DNA from: an uncultured Lachnospiraceae bacterium
GTDB lineage: Bacteria; Bacillota; Clostridia; Lachnospirales; Lachnospiraceae
Reading direction: 5' to 3'
Length of the DNA: 62,101 nt
Assembly: GCA_947177445.1 (NCBI GenBank)
Contig: CAMWUL010000013.1
Span: 1 to 62,101, forward strand
In this document: one piece after another, positions 1 through 8,717 of the stretch
Position numbering within the stretch: position 1 is the first letter of the stretch
How the letters are laid out: every line of letters begins with the position of its first letter
The notes under the pieces: generated by a model
The model's input: the letters and a program-made list of their open reading frames with translations, nothing else
The model's database searches: none
What the model was told of the DNA's origin: nothing
Made by a program: the position numbers and the translations under genes

Positions 1-997
1 GTCCGCTTTCATTTCCTGAGACATTTCCTCCATTGCTCTGACCGGCGCCTTCTCCTGACGCATTTCCTCCATTGTTCTGACCGGCGCCTTCTCCCGACGC
101 ATTTCCTCCCTCTGTTCCTGCGGCGTTTTGGGAAAAGTCTGACAGCGGGCGGAAGGTATAGCCCATTTCCTCCCATTTCGTCAGCACCTCATCCAATATT
201 TCGCCATTGGTTTTGGAGGTGCTGTGCAGCAGCACAATAGCGCCCGGATGAACGCGTCCCATAAGCTTATTCAGCGCCTCCTCATGGCTGGGCTGGGCAT
301 CCTGGTCCCAGTCCACATAGGCCAGACTCCAAAAAAAAGTGGAGTATCCCATGTCCTTTGCCATCTGAAGGTTTGCGGTGCTGTATTTTCCCTGAGGCGG
401 GCGGTAATACATCGCCAGTTCCGTCCCTGTAATTTCCCGGAATTTATCCGACACATCTGTCATTTCCTTTTGAAAGGAGGCTTGATCGGAAATTTTGGAC
501 ATGTCATAGTGATGATATGTATGGTTGCCCACAGTGTGGCCGTCTTCCACCATGCGTTTTACGATTTCCGGGGCAGATTCCAGAAAATGACCAACTACAA
601 AAAAGGTGGCAGGGGCGTTATGTTTTTTCAGCGCATCCAGGATAGGCTCCGTATTCCCGTTTTCATAGCCGCAGTCAAATGTCAGATACAGTATCTTTTC
701 GTCTCCCTCCGCCATGTAGTAAGCATTATATTGTTTCATCTCCTGTATGGAAGCATTTCCGGTGGGCTTCTGACCATCTGCTCCAAATCCCAATCCCCAG
801 TTTTCCGATTCCGAGCTGACAGCCCGGCTGCTCAGCACCTGATCCGGAGGAGTATCATTCCCATAGACCTCGGCCGCCGCTCTTCCCAAAAAGAACATGG
901 CGCACAAAAAAAGTGCGGCAGGCACATTGCGCTTCAGGTTGAGTCGTTCGTCGTGCATCACCTTATGAACAAGGTCTCTCACATAGATCGTTTTCAT
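1..997 (-). CDS. Polysaccharide deacetylase, PdaA-like, 3' end outside the window
   Basis: NodB-fold deacetylase that probably removes acetyl groups from peptidoglycan muramic acid on the cell surface, as PdaA does in spore cortex delta-lactam formation. The start at 997 gives a basic N-terminus, then a hydrophobic anchor around residues 25-40 (VPAALFLCAMFFLG). The NodB motifs are visible: TFDCGYE with the catalytic Asp near residue 108, NHTYHH with the metal-binding His pair near 159-163, then RPPQGKYS and the late VLLHST. After the domain the chain enters a Gly/Asn/Ser/Glu-rich tail with 13-residue repeats and is still open at base 1. PdaA proteins usually stop soon after the NodB domain, so this tail is unusual. 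The assignment to a deacetylase is firm; the exact substrate is inferred. Confidence 0.88.
   Translation of the reverse strand, partial: MKTIYVRDLVHKVMHDERLNLKRNVPAALFLCAMFFLGRAAAEVYGNDTPPDQVLSSRAVSSESENWGLGFGADGQKPTGNASIQEMKQYNAYYMAEGDEKILYLTFDCGYENGNTEPILDALKKHNAPATFFVVGHFLESAPEIVKRMVEDGHTVGNHTYHHYDMSKISDQASFQKEMTDVSDKFREITGTELAMYYRPPQGKYSTANLQMAKDMGYSTFFWSLAYVDWDQDAQPSHEEALNKLMGRVHPGAIVLLHSTSKTNGEILDEVLTKWEEMGYTFRPLSDFSQNAAGTEGGNASGEGAGQNNGGNASGEGAGQSNGGNVSGNESG
2..109 (-). repeat. 39-bp in-frame tandem repeat in the deacetylase tail
   Basis: Two full 39-bp units (71-109 and 32-70) and a partial third (from 31 down to the window edge) encode GGNASGEGAGQNN, GGNASGEGAGQSN and GGNVSGNE. The first two units differ at only a few bases. 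The number of further copies beyond the window is unknown. Confidence 0.9.
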
Positions 998-1162
998 ATC
1001 CTGTTTCTCCACTTTTACCACAGCCGCCCACCCTTAATATTCCGGCAACAGAACAGGCGGCAATTTTTCTTTACAATATATGTGGGGAAATCTTCTCTGA
1101 TACCTTGCCATGAAGCTTCCATCCAGGGTAAAATGAAGTGGCACTCCATGATAACGGAACCA

Positions 1163-1270
1163 ATGAACCGGTCATGCATAATAACCGCACTCATGAACAG
1201 TCATGCACAATAACAGCACTCATGAATCAGTCATGCACAATAACAGCACTCATGAACAGTCATGCACAAT
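1163..1270. repeat. 29-30-bp intergenic tandem repeat, about 3.6 copies
   Basis: Units start at 1163, 1193, 1222 and 1252 (30, 29, 30 and about 19 bp). The core reads ATGAACAGTCATGCACAATA followed by ACAGCACTC. It fills much of the 312-bp space between the deacetylase start (997) and the glycosylase start (1310). The rest of that gap (998-1162) holds only the upstream region of the deacetylase; I see no convincing promoter or small gene there. Units are directly adjacent without spacers, so this is not a CRISPR array. Confidence 0.88.
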
Positions 1271-1309
1271 ATTGGAACTAAAGAGTTGGGTAAAATACAG
1301 GAGAACGAG

Positions 1310-2140
1310 ATGCACATAAGAATCACAGATGATTTTGATCTGAAGAAAATATCCGACAGCGGTCAATGCTTCCGGGTAAAAGAGCTGCCCGGCAACATAT
1401 TTCGCTTTATCTGCGGAAATCATATTTTATATCTGGAGCAGACAGGAGAATGCGAGTATCTGGCGGATACCACACCTCAGGCCTGGGAATCCCTCTGGAA
1501 ATCTTATTTTGACCTGGAGCGGAATTATGGGCAAATCAGAGGTGCCATCAATTCCGAAGATACCTATCTGACAGAAGCCGCAGAATGCGGAAAGGGGATC
1601 CGTATCCTGCGGCAGGATCCCTGGGAAATGCTGGTAACCTTCATCATTTCCCAACGCAAAAATATTCCCGCTATCCGTTCTGCCGTAGAAATCCTCTGCA
1701 GAAGGTATGGACAGGAGCTCCGCTCCTCCCGGGAGACCCTGTATGCCTTTCCTTCTCCTCAAGCGCTGGCTGCTTTGTCACAGTCCCAGCTGCGGGACTG
1801 CGGCCTGGGCTATCGTGCCCCTTATGTGGCCGATGCAGCCCGGCAGGCCGCATCCAAAGAACTGGATCTGCAGCTTTTGACAGATCTGCCGGACGAGGCG
1901 CTTTTGGAAAGGCTGGAAGCGGTAAAGGGCGTAGGTATCAAGGTGGCCAGCTGTATCAGCCTTTTTGCGTATGGCCGCACGGGAATCGCTCCTGTGGACA
2001 CATGGATCCGGCGCGTGATCCAGGAGCGGTATCAGGGCCGGGATCCCTTTCCCGGGTACGGCCCTGCCGCCGGCATTCTACAGCAATACATGTTTTATCA
2101 CGCATTATTTCACAAAAAAGAATTCACAGGGACTCCCTGA
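1310..2140 (+). CDS. OGG1-type 8-oxoguanine DNA glycosylase / AP lyase
   Basis: Base-excision repair enzyme of the HhH-GPD superfamily. The N-terminal SGQCFR motif is typical of the OGG N-terminal domain. The helix-hairpin-helix GVGIKVASC carries the presumed Schiff-base lysine (K211), and PVDTW carries the catalytic aspartate (D230). The length of 276 aa fits bacterial OGG-like enzymes. An upstream in-frame ATG exists at 1262 inside the tandem repeat, but the ATG at 1310 has an AGGAG site seven bases ahead and starts where family homology begins, so I use it. It is convergent with the histidine kinase, with a 16-bp gap. Substrate preference for 8-oxoguanine is from family knowledge. Confidence 0.88.
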   Translation: MHIRITDDFDLKKISDSGQCFRVKELPGNIFRFICGNHILYLEQTGECEYLADTTPQAWESLWKSYFDLERNYGQIRGAINSEDTYLTEAAECGKGIRILRQDPWEMLVTFIISQRKNIPAIRSAVEILCRRYGQELRSSRETLYAFPSPQALAALSQSQLRDCGLGYRAPYVADAARQAASKELDLQLLTDLPDEALLERLEAVKGVGIKVASCISLFAYGRTGIAPVDTWIRRVIQERYQGRDPFPGYGPAAGILQQYMFYHALFHKKEFTGTP

Positions 2141-2156
2141 GCGCCATTCGTGACCG

Positions 2157-5100
2157 CTATTTCAGGAATTGTCCCAGCACATTGATGAAAACATCCATGT
2201 CCAGGGGCTTTGAAATATGAGCGTTCATACCGTTCTTCAGGGCGGCCTCCTTATCCTCCTCCAGGGCATTGGCCGTCATGGCAATGATCGGCAGCTGCTT
2301 GACATCCTCTCTCGGCAATGCACGGATCGTCCGGGTAGCTTCATAACCGTCCATAATGGGCATCTGTACATCCATCAACACTGCGTCATAATAATTCTCC
2401 TCAGAACGTTTTACCATGTCCACGGCATCCGTTCCATCCGGCGCAGTTTCCACCATAAATCCGGCCTCCGTCAGAATAACCTCCGCTATTTCGCGGTTCA
2501 GCTCGATATCCTCCACCAAAAGGATACGCTTTCCGCTGAAATCTGCCAGAGTCCATGCCGCCGCTTCCGCCTCCTTCTCCGCAAGATTATTGGCCGCAAG
2601 CAGAGCCGCCTTCAGATCCGACATAAACAACGGCTTTGCACAAAAGGCGTTCACGCCTGCCTCTTTGGCCTCTTCCTCGATATCCGTCCAGTCATATGCC
2701 GTCAGAATAATAATAAACGCATCATTTCCCACAACACTGCGAATCTTTCGCGTAGTCTCCACACCGCTGGTTTCCGGCATCTGCCAGTCCACAATATAAG
2801 TATGGTAAGGGTCCTCCTCGGTCAGAGCCAGCTTTGCCCTGTATGCCGCTTCTCTGCCGGATGTGGTCCACTCGGAACGCATACCGATTTGTTTCAACAT
2901 TTTGCTTACGCTGTCACAGACATTGAAGTCATCGTCCACTACCAGCGTCCTGAGTCCCTCCAGCTCCTTGATCTGCTCCGCATTCCTTTCCACATCCTGC
3001 AGCTTCAGACTCAGCTCCACGGTGAAGGTGCTTCCCTTGCCCATCTCACTCTCCACGCTGATCTTACCGTTCATCATTTCCACGATATTTTTGGTAATCG
3101 CCATGCCAAGTCCTGTTCCCTGTATGCCGGACTGCGTGGCCGTTGCCTCCCGCTCAAAGGGCTCAAAAATATGCTCTACAAATTCGGGAGACATCCCGAT
3201 ACCGTTATCTCTGATAATAAATTTATAATCCCCGTATCCATGCCGGAATCCGGTCTTCTGCATAATCCGGAAGGAGACGGTTCCCCCTGCGGGCGTGTAC
3301 TTTACGGCATTGCTCAGCAGATTGATAAATACCTGATTCAGCTTCAGAGAATCCGCTATTACATCCTCATTCGCCACCTCAAAGGTATCAATGAACAGTT
3401 CAAGCTGTTTTGCCTTAACCTGAGGCTGAATAATGTTCACCAGGCTGTGCATCATCTCGGAAATATTGCATTCCTGCTCCTTGATCTGTACCTTGCCGCT
3501 TTCGATCCTGCTCATATCCAGAATGTCATTGATCAGGCTGAGCAGATGATTACTGGAGGACAAAACCTTCTGCAGGCAGTCTCTGACCTGGTCCCGGTTA
3601 TCGATATGGCTGACAGCGATAGTTGCAAAACCGATAATAGCATTCATGGGTGTCCTGATATCGTGGGACATATTGGACAGGAAGGTGGACTTTGCCCTGT
3701 TGGCGCGCTGGGCCTGCAGAAGCGCATCCTGCAGCGCCTGCGTCTGCTCTCTCTGCTTCCGGACCTGCTCCGTAATCTCCTTGGACACCACCATAACCAT
3801 GATATCCCCGGTCTCATTGTCCTGTGTCATGACAAAGGACTGCCTGACGCACATCTGTCTCCCGTCGCGGGTGCCGCCCCAATAATCGACATCTACCTCC
3901 GCATCGCCCTGTTCAAAGCGTTCCTTTAATTTTTCCACATTGACAACCTGGCGATATTCGTTGAGGGATTCCTCCAATACGTATTTCTCCCACTTTTCAA
4001 AGCATTCCGAAGCCATACATGGCGCCTTCAGCCCTGCTGCCTCAAGAAGCGAAGCCTGCGTTCCGTCAAGCTCCCGGAGAATGTCGCTCTCAATCAGATC
4101 CCTGGTCAGGTTAAATTCAAAGGTACAGAAGGCATTGGAGGTAATAGCAATCCGGTATTGTCTTTCCTTCCGGTCTGCCAGAGACATCTCTGCCTGTATC
4201 CTCAGCTCCTTCTCCTTGATCTCCGTAATATTCTGGCGGGTAAACAGAACCTTACTGGGCCTTCCGTTCTTCCTTTCCAGGCAAATAATGTTCAGATGCT
4301 CCCATTCCGCATGACCTCTTCGTACCACATGGCACTCCAGTCGAAAGTCATTCTGTTCCGTCAGCCTTTTTTTAATAGAGTCCAGGGAGATCAGTTCTGC
4401 GAATTCCGGACGTTCCTTCTCCTCCAGCAAAATAGAGCAAAGATGTGCCTGCAGCCCTTCATATCTGCCGCGCACGGCAACACCGCTGTCTTCCGAATGG
4501 GTTCCTGCCAGATATTGATAGGTTCCCGCCTCCAGATCCACCATGGTAAAGCGGTTAAACAAGGTATTGACGCCGCTGATGATATATCCCATCTCCCGGT
4601 TTTCCTGTTCCAGACGTTTCTTTTCTTTTCTCGCCCGGACGATCAGCGTAACGATATAAATGGCAAACAGCACCATCAGGGCAGCTTCCAGCTGGATCCC
4701 CACCATATTTTCCGCCTGTGTCATACTCTGTGTGACGCTTTTGGGAAAGGTCTGCACCAACACAAAATCATTTTCCGGCAGATATGTCACACAAATGTTG
4801 TCAGTCTTACAGCCGGGTGCGCAGACAAAAGCGCCTTTCCCTCCGTTCTTGAAAACCTCTTCAACACTGTCTGCCGTTTTTTCATCGATCATACCGGACT
4901 CTGTCAGCATCTCCATCAGATTTCCGTTATGGCGTTCATCGTCAGAGCTGGCTATAATTCTGCCATCCGGCGTACACAAAAATACGTCCGCCGCCTGACC
5001 GAAGTATGTGGTGGCAAGCATATCCTTCAGATATGCCTCCGCCAGAAAAGCTCCCCGCAGCACACCTATGATCTCATCCCGGAAGCGCACCGGCGCATAA

Positions 5101-5546
5101 AAGCAGGCCATGGTCTCGTCAAAAAAATGATGATCATAAATAATGACGATATTGCTTTCCCCTTTTAGCCCGTCGGTGTAGTAATTACTCTCCGCTATGT
5201 CCGCCGTCCGCCCGTCGGAAGCATGATCAATGCCGTTTACATCCATAAACAGCATGGCGTCAAACATGGAATTATCTTCTATTCTTGAGAGCATCTGTGT
5301 GGTGATCTCCGGCTCACTCAGTCCTTCTCCCACAAAAAAGGAATATGTATTGATCCGGTTCAGCGCATTGGTCAGCTCTTCATCAATCTGGGCCGCTTTC
5401 AGCTGTGCCGAGTCCGCCGCATAATTTTTGTTCCTCTCTTCCATGCGCTCTCTGTTTCTTGTGGTATACCATTGAAACAGAATAATGATCGCTGCCAGAA
5501 AAAACAGGATATACGCCACATTCTGCAATCTCCTCTTTTTCTTCAT
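2157..5546 (-). CDS. Hybrid sensor histidine kinase with two receiver domains
   Basis: Membrane signalling protein of 1129 aa. TM helix around residues 7-25, an extracytoplasmic Cache-like sensor to about 280, a second TM (about 283-303), a PAS-like region, then a HisKA domain with SHDIRTPMN (phospho-acceptor His about residue 628). The ATPase domain shows NLLSNAVKYTP, DNGIGMS and GTGLGMAI. Two receivers follow: VVDDD with IVDWQMPE (Asp about 920) and LVEDIELNR with VLMDVQMPIMDG (Asp about 1059). There is no DNA-binding output domain and no partner regulator next door, so signalling probably passes to an unlinked Hpt or regulator. GGAGGAGGG precedes the start. The gap to proC upstream is 60 bp, so co-transcription is possible. 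The ligand is unknown. Confidence 0.92.
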   Translation of the reverse strand: MKKKRRLQNVAYILFFLAAIIILFQWYTTRNRERMEERNKNYAADSAQLKAAQIDEELTNALNRINTYSFFVGEGLSEPEITTQMLSRIEDNSMFDAMLFMDVNGIDHASDGRTADIAESNYYTDGLKGESNIVIIYDHHFFDETMACFYAPVRFRDEIIGVLRGAFLAEAYLKDMLATTYFGQAADVFLCTPDGRIIASSDDERHNGNLMEMLTESGMIDEKTADSVEEVFKNGGKGAFVCAPGCKTDNICVTYLPENDFVLVQTFPKSVTQSMTQAENMVGIQLEAALMVLFAIYIVTLIVRARKEKKRLEQENREMGYIISGVNTLFNRFTMVDLEAGTYQYLAGTHSEDSGVAVRGRYEGLQAHLCSILLEEKERPEFAELISLDSIKKRLTEQNDFRLECHVVRRGHAEWEHLNIICLERKNGRPSKVLFTRQNITEIKEKELRIQAEMSLADRKERQYRIAITSNAFCTFEFNLTRDLIESDILRELDGTQASLLEAAGLKAPCMASECFEKWEKYVLEESLNEYRQVVNVEKLKERFEQGDAEVDVDYWGGTRDGRQMCVRQSFVMTQDNETGDIMVMVVSKEITEQVRKQREQTQALQDALLQAQRANRAKSTFLSNMSHDIRTPMNAIIGFATIAVSHIDNRDQVRDCLQKVLSSSNHLLSLINDILDMSRIESGKVQIKEQECNISEMMHSLVNIIQPQVKAKQLELFIDTFEVANEDVIADSLKLNQVFINLLSNAVKYTPAGGTVSFRIMQKTGFRHGYGDYKFIIRDNGIGMSPEFVEHIFEPFEREATATQSGIQGTGLGMAITKNIVEMMNGKISVESEMGKGSTFTVELSLKLQDVERNAEQIKELEGLRTLVVDDDFNVCDSVSKMLKQIGMRSEWTTSGREAAYRAKLALTEEDPYHTYIVDWQMPETSGVETTRKIRSVVGNDAFIIILTAYDWTDIEEEAKEAGVNAFCAKPLFMSDLKAALLAANNLAEKEAEAAAWTLADFSGKRILLVEDIELNREIAEVILTEAGFMVETAPDGTDAVDMVKRSEENYYDAVLMDVQMPIMDGYEATRTIRALPREDVKQLPIIAMTANALEEDKEAALKNGMNAHISKPLDMDVFINVLGQFLK

Positions 5547-5606
5547 TCAAACGCCCTCCTCCGGTCAATTCTGTCTTTTACTTTCATATCCTGCGAACCG
5601 CAGGCC

Positions 5607-6410
5607 TCACCCCTGAAGCTCCTCCGAGGCCCTTCTGCATGCCTCCATGGCCGACATGACTGCGGCGCGCAGTCCCTTCTCCTCCAAAACCCTCACTGCC
5701 TGGATGGTAGTCCCGCCGGGCGAGCACACCATATCCTTAAGCTCCCCCGGGTGCATACCCGTATCCAGCACCATTCTGGCGCTGCCCAAAACTGCCTGGG
5801 CCGCAAATTCATAGGCCTGCTTCCGGGGCATTCCTCCTGCCACTGCCCCGTCCGCCATGGCTTCGATCAGCATAAATACATAGGCAGGTGCACTGCCGCT
5901 GACGCTGACTACCACATCCATCAGCCGCTCCGGCACCACGTAAGCCTTTCCAAAGGATCCCATCAGCTCCGTCACCCGGCCAAGCTCCTCCTCCGTCACC
6001 TCTTCACCGGCACAGATCCCGGTGCAGCCCTCCATCACCAATGCCGGCATATTAGGCATGCACCGCACATATTTCAGATCCGGTCTGCCAAAGACCTCCT
6101 TCAGTCGTGAAAGACTGATGCCTGCGGCCACGCTGACCACCAACGCGCCGGGCGGCGCCGCTTCCCGGATTTCCCGGGCCGCCTCAGGAATCACTCCCGG
6201 CTTTACGGCCAGAATCAACAGCTGCGCCGCCTCTGCAGCCTTGGCATTGCTTTCGGCCACGGATATGTGAAACCGGGCCTTCACCCTTTCCGCCGTGGCC
6301 GCGGTCCGGCAGCTGCCGATGATGTCCTGGGGCTTTACCAGTCCCTTTCCCAGCATTCCGCCGATCATGGCCATTGCCATATTACCCAGTCCGATCATTC
6401 CGATCTTCAT
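5607..6410 (-). CDS. proC: Pyrroline-5-carboxylate reductase
   Basis: Last step of proline synthesis: NAD(P)H reduction of 1-pyrroline-5-carboxylate, in the cytosol. The N-terminus MKIGMIGLGNMAMAM is the Rossmann dinucleotide motif. Mid-protein ILAVKPGVIPEA and VVSVAAGISL are typical, and the C-terminal SGSAPAYVFMLIEAMADGAV and SPGGTTIQAV motifs form the substrate site. The start at 6410 is preferred over in-frame ATGs upstream because a GGGGGAG site sits just before it and the Rossmann fold starts there. The length of 267 aa is normal for the family. Confidence 0.96.
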   Translation of the reverse strand: MKIGMIGLGNMAMAMIGGMLGKGLVKPQDIIGSCRTAATAERVKARFHISVAESNAKAAEAAQLLILAVKPGVIPEAAREIREAAPPGALVVSVAAGISLSRLKEVFGRPDLKYVRCMPNMPALVMEGCTGICAGEEVTEEELGRVTELMGSFGKAYVVPERLMDVVVSVSGSAPAYVFMLIEAMADGAVAGGMPRKQAYEFAAQAVLGSARMVLDTGMHPGELKDMVCSPGGTTIQAVRVLEEKGLRAAVMSAMEACRRASEELQG

Positions 6411-6556
6411 CCTGTCTCCCCCCATTCTGTCCCCGAATATTCCATTCCCCAATTTCGCTGCCGTTCCCTCTGCACGCCGGCTCTTTCCCCCGCTTCCGCC
6501 CTCTGCATGCCGGCTCTTTCCGGATCAGGCGCTCAGTCACTCCCGCCGCGGGCAGA

Positions 6557-7351
6557 TTATGTCTGCCGCCTGCGCTGCCGGCGGGCCTCGTAGGTCAGCA
6601 GCGCCGCCGCCACTCCCGCATTCAGCGATTCCACTTTACCCTCCATGGGAATTTTCAGATACTCGTCCGCAGCCTCAGCCGTCTCCTGCCTCAGTCCGCG
6701 CCCCTCGTTTCCGATCAGAAAGGCCGCAGCCGTTTTATAATCAAATTCATCGTAATATTTTTCACCGGCCAGATGCGCCGCATACACACGGATTCCCGCC
6801 GCCTGCATCCGCCCTACGGCCTCCCTAAGCTCCTCCACATAGATAAAAGGAACACGAAATATGGAACCCATGGTTGCCCGGATGGTCTTGGGATTAAAGA
6901 GATCCACCGTCCCCCGGCTCATAATAATCCCCGTGACTCCGGCTCCCTCTCCCGTTCGGAAAATCGTTCCCAGATTTCCCGGATCCTGAAGATCCTCCAA
7001 CACCGTCAGTAGGGGATGTGAGGCTTGAAGCAGCTGCTTCAGCCGGTAAACGGGCTGCCTTGCCACGCAGAGAATTCCTTGGGGTGTCTGTGTGTCGGAC
7101 ATCCTTCGAAAGACCTCCTCCGACACGGTCTCATAGCCCGTCTGCTCCAGCTTTTCCCAAAGCTTTGAGGATCCCGGCTCCCTGTCCAGTACTTCCCGGG
7201 AAATATATACCTCCTGCAGGCACTCTGCCGGGGCCTCCTGAAAAAGCTTAAACCCCTCTGTCACAAAAACTCCTGCCCTGTGCCTTTCCCGGGCGCTGGT
7301 CTGCCATTGTACCACCTGTTTCACCCGTGGGTTGGAACTGCTGGTGATCAT
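6557..7351 (-). CDS. TrmH/SpoU-family 2'-O-ribose RNA methyltransferase
   Basis: SPOUT-class enzyme that methylates a ribose 2'-OH using SAM; relatives modify 23S rRNA. An N-terminal substrate-binding region (SSSNPRVKQV) precedes the knot domain with motif 1 LEDLQDPGNLGTIFRT, motif 2 FLIGNEGRGL and motif 3 IPMEGKVESLNAGVA. The start at 7351 has AAGGAG at ideal spacing; an in-frame ATG at 7384 lacks one. It probably shares a transcript with proC, 146 bp downstream. That spacer contains a duplicated 22-bp GC-rich segment near 6466 and 6500. The exact target nucleotide cannot be read from sequence. Confidence 0.9.
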   Translation of the reverse strand: MITSSSNPRVKQVVQWQTSARERHRAGVFVTEGFKLFQEAPAECLQEVYISREVLDREPGSSKLWEKLEQTGYETVSEEVFRRMSDTQTPQGILCVARQPVYRLKQLLQASHPLLTVLEDLQDPGNLGTIFRTGEGAGVTGIIMSRGTVDLFNPKTIRATMGSIFRVPFIYVEELREAVGRMQAAGIRVYAAHLAGEKYYDEFDYKTAAAFLIGNEGRGLRQETAEAADEYLKIPMEGKVESLNAGVAAALLTYEARRQRRRQT

Positions 7352-7412
7352 CCAAGTTCTCCTTTTTACAATTATGTTCCGCACTTCCCGTCATACCGCC
7401 CGCGGCATCAGC

Positions 7413-7459
7413 GCCGTTTTAACGGCAAGGGGCGGCTCTTCCCTACGGAACAGCCGCCC
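7413..7459 (-). other. Two GC-rich hairpins downstream of pfkA
   Basis: An 8-bp stem (7430-7437 with 7452-7459, GGGCGGCT/AGCCGCCC) is followed on the minus strand by the palindrome GCCGTTTTAACGGC (7413-7426). They may stall or end pfkA transcription, but no clear U-tract follows, so a terminator call would be weak. Confidence 0.4.
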
Positions 7460-7498
7460 TGCATCACAGTCCGCAGAATGCCCTGCAGGCGTAAGCCT

Positions 7499-8473
7499 CT
7501 AAACGGTCATCAGATGAGCTACCTCAAACTGATAATTGTCGATGCTCTTGTTCATACCCAGTGCATCCTCTATATCAAAATCCACAAATGTTCCCTCTTT
7601 ATATCCCACCACGCGGTTGGTCTTGCCCTTCAGCATAATGTCCACGGCATAAGCGCCCATGATAGACGCATAATATCGATCCATGGCAGTGGGATTTCCT
7701 CCCCGCTGCATGTAGCCCAGAATGGTAGCCCTGGTCTCAAGGCCGGTGGCCGCCTCGATCCGTCTGGCCATGGAGGTGGAATGACCGATTCCCTCCGCAT
7801 TGATGATCAGATGGTGGGTCTTCCCCTTCTTTCTGCTCTCAATAATATGGTTGATGATTTCCTGCTCATTATAATCGTATTTTTCCGGAAGCAGCACATC
7901 CTCCGCTCCGTTGGCAATGCCGCACCACAGAGCGATATATCCTGCATGACGTCCCATAACCTCAATGATACTGCAGCGTTCATGTGAAGAAGAGGTATCC
8001 TTCACCTTGTCGATAGCCTGCATGGCAGTATTTACGGCAGTGTCAAAGCCTATGGTGTAATCCGTACAGGCAATGTCCAGATCGATGGTTCCGGGAACTC
8101 CCACAGTGTTGATGCCATGCCTGGAAAGTGCCTGGGCGCCGCGGTAGGATCCGTCGCCTCCAATGACAACGATTCCGTCTATCCCATGCTCCCTGCAGAT
8201 GTCCGCTCCCTTCTGCTGATATTCCTCTTCCTTGAACTCCAGGCATCTGGCCGTTCCGAGAATGGTTCCGCCCCTCTGAATAATATCGGACACATTGCGG
8301 GCCTGCATATCGATGATTTCCTCGTTCAGCAGTCCCATATAGCCCCTCTTGATTCCTTTGACCTTCAGTCCCCTGGCGATAGCGGTGCGGGCCACCGCAC
8401 GGATCGCCGCATTCATGCCGGGGGCGTCGCCTCCGCTTGTCAATACTCCAATTGTCTTGATGTCACCTGCCAT
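7499..8473 (-). CDS. pfkA: ATP-dependent 6-phosphofructokinase
   Basis: Committed glycolytic step: fructose-6-phosphate plus ATP gives fructose-1,6-bisphosphate. LTSGGDAPGMN and IGGDGSYRG (105-109, Gly type expected for ATP rather than PPi) form the nucleotide site. PGTIDLDIACTDYT (from 127) carries the catalytic Asp, with Leu where the E. coli motif has Asn (PGTIDND). EVMGRHAG and LGYMQRGG follow. The length of 324 aa is typical. GGGAGG sits before the ATG. It lies downstream of dnaE, a common neighbour pair in Bacillota, but has its own consensus promoter at 8678-8706 and a leader of about 195 nt. Confidence 0.96.
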   Translation of the reverse strand: MAGDIKTIGVLTSGGDAPGMNAAIRAVARTAIARGLKVKGIKRGYMGLLNEEIIDMQARNVSDIIQRGGTILGTARCLEFKEEEYQQKGADICREHGIDGIVVIGGDGSYRGAQALSRHGINTVGVPGTIDLDIACTDYTIGFDTAVNTAMQAIDKVKDTSSSHERCSIIEVMGRHAGYIALWCGIANGAEDVLLPEKYDYNEQEIINHIIESRKKGKTHHLIINAEGIGHSTSMARRIEAATGLETRATILGYMQRGGNPTAMDRYYASIMGAYAVDIMLKGKTNRVVGYKEGTFVDFDIEDALGMNKSIDNYQFEVAHLMTV

Positions 8474-8677
8474 TGTCTACCTCCCGCTGATATATTGAGC
8501 GTCCCCGGCACGGTCTCCGCCTGAGGCTGAAAACACTTTACGGGTATACTCGTATTCCGTCCGCCGGCAATGCTTCGTAAAGCCGCCGGGGAATCCTCTT
8601 CCATATCCTTCCTGATACCTGAAACACCGGTCATAATCTGTGCTGCCAAAGGACTCCGCTCACAAACTGACACAAAT

Positions 8678-8706
8678 ATTTTAATCCATTTTGATATGCT
8701 TTTCAA
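8678..8706 (-). promoter_or_regulatory. Sigma-A promoter of pfkA
   Basis: On the minus strand TTGAAA (8706-8701), a 17-bp spacer and TAAAAT (8683-8678). Transcription would start near 8671 and give a long leader before the pfkA ATG at 8473. The -35 box lies 12 bp after the dnaE stop codon. Confidence 0.7.
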
Positions 8707-8717
8707 TAGGCAGAGCT

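Noticed and set aside
224..1213. Long plus-strand ORF (329 codons) over the deacetylase
   Set aside because: The minus strand encodes a clear NodB deacetylase over most of it; the plus-strand peptide has no recognisable motif and is His/Arg/Phe-rich, as antisense frames of GC-rich genes are.
1163..1270. CRISPR array
   Set aside because: Units of 29-30 bp are directly adjacent with no unique spacers, and no cas gene is present.
2217..3929. 570-codon plus-strand ORF opposite the histidine kinase
   Set aside because: It is the antisense of HisKA, ATPase and receiver domains that are plainly intact on the minus strand; no ribosome binding site.
8440..8706. 88-codon ORF overlapping the pfkA start
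   Set aside because: Its first ATG lies in the -35 of the pfkA promoter and the frame runs into pfkA; an internal ATG near 8604 has a site, but nothing supports a real peptide.
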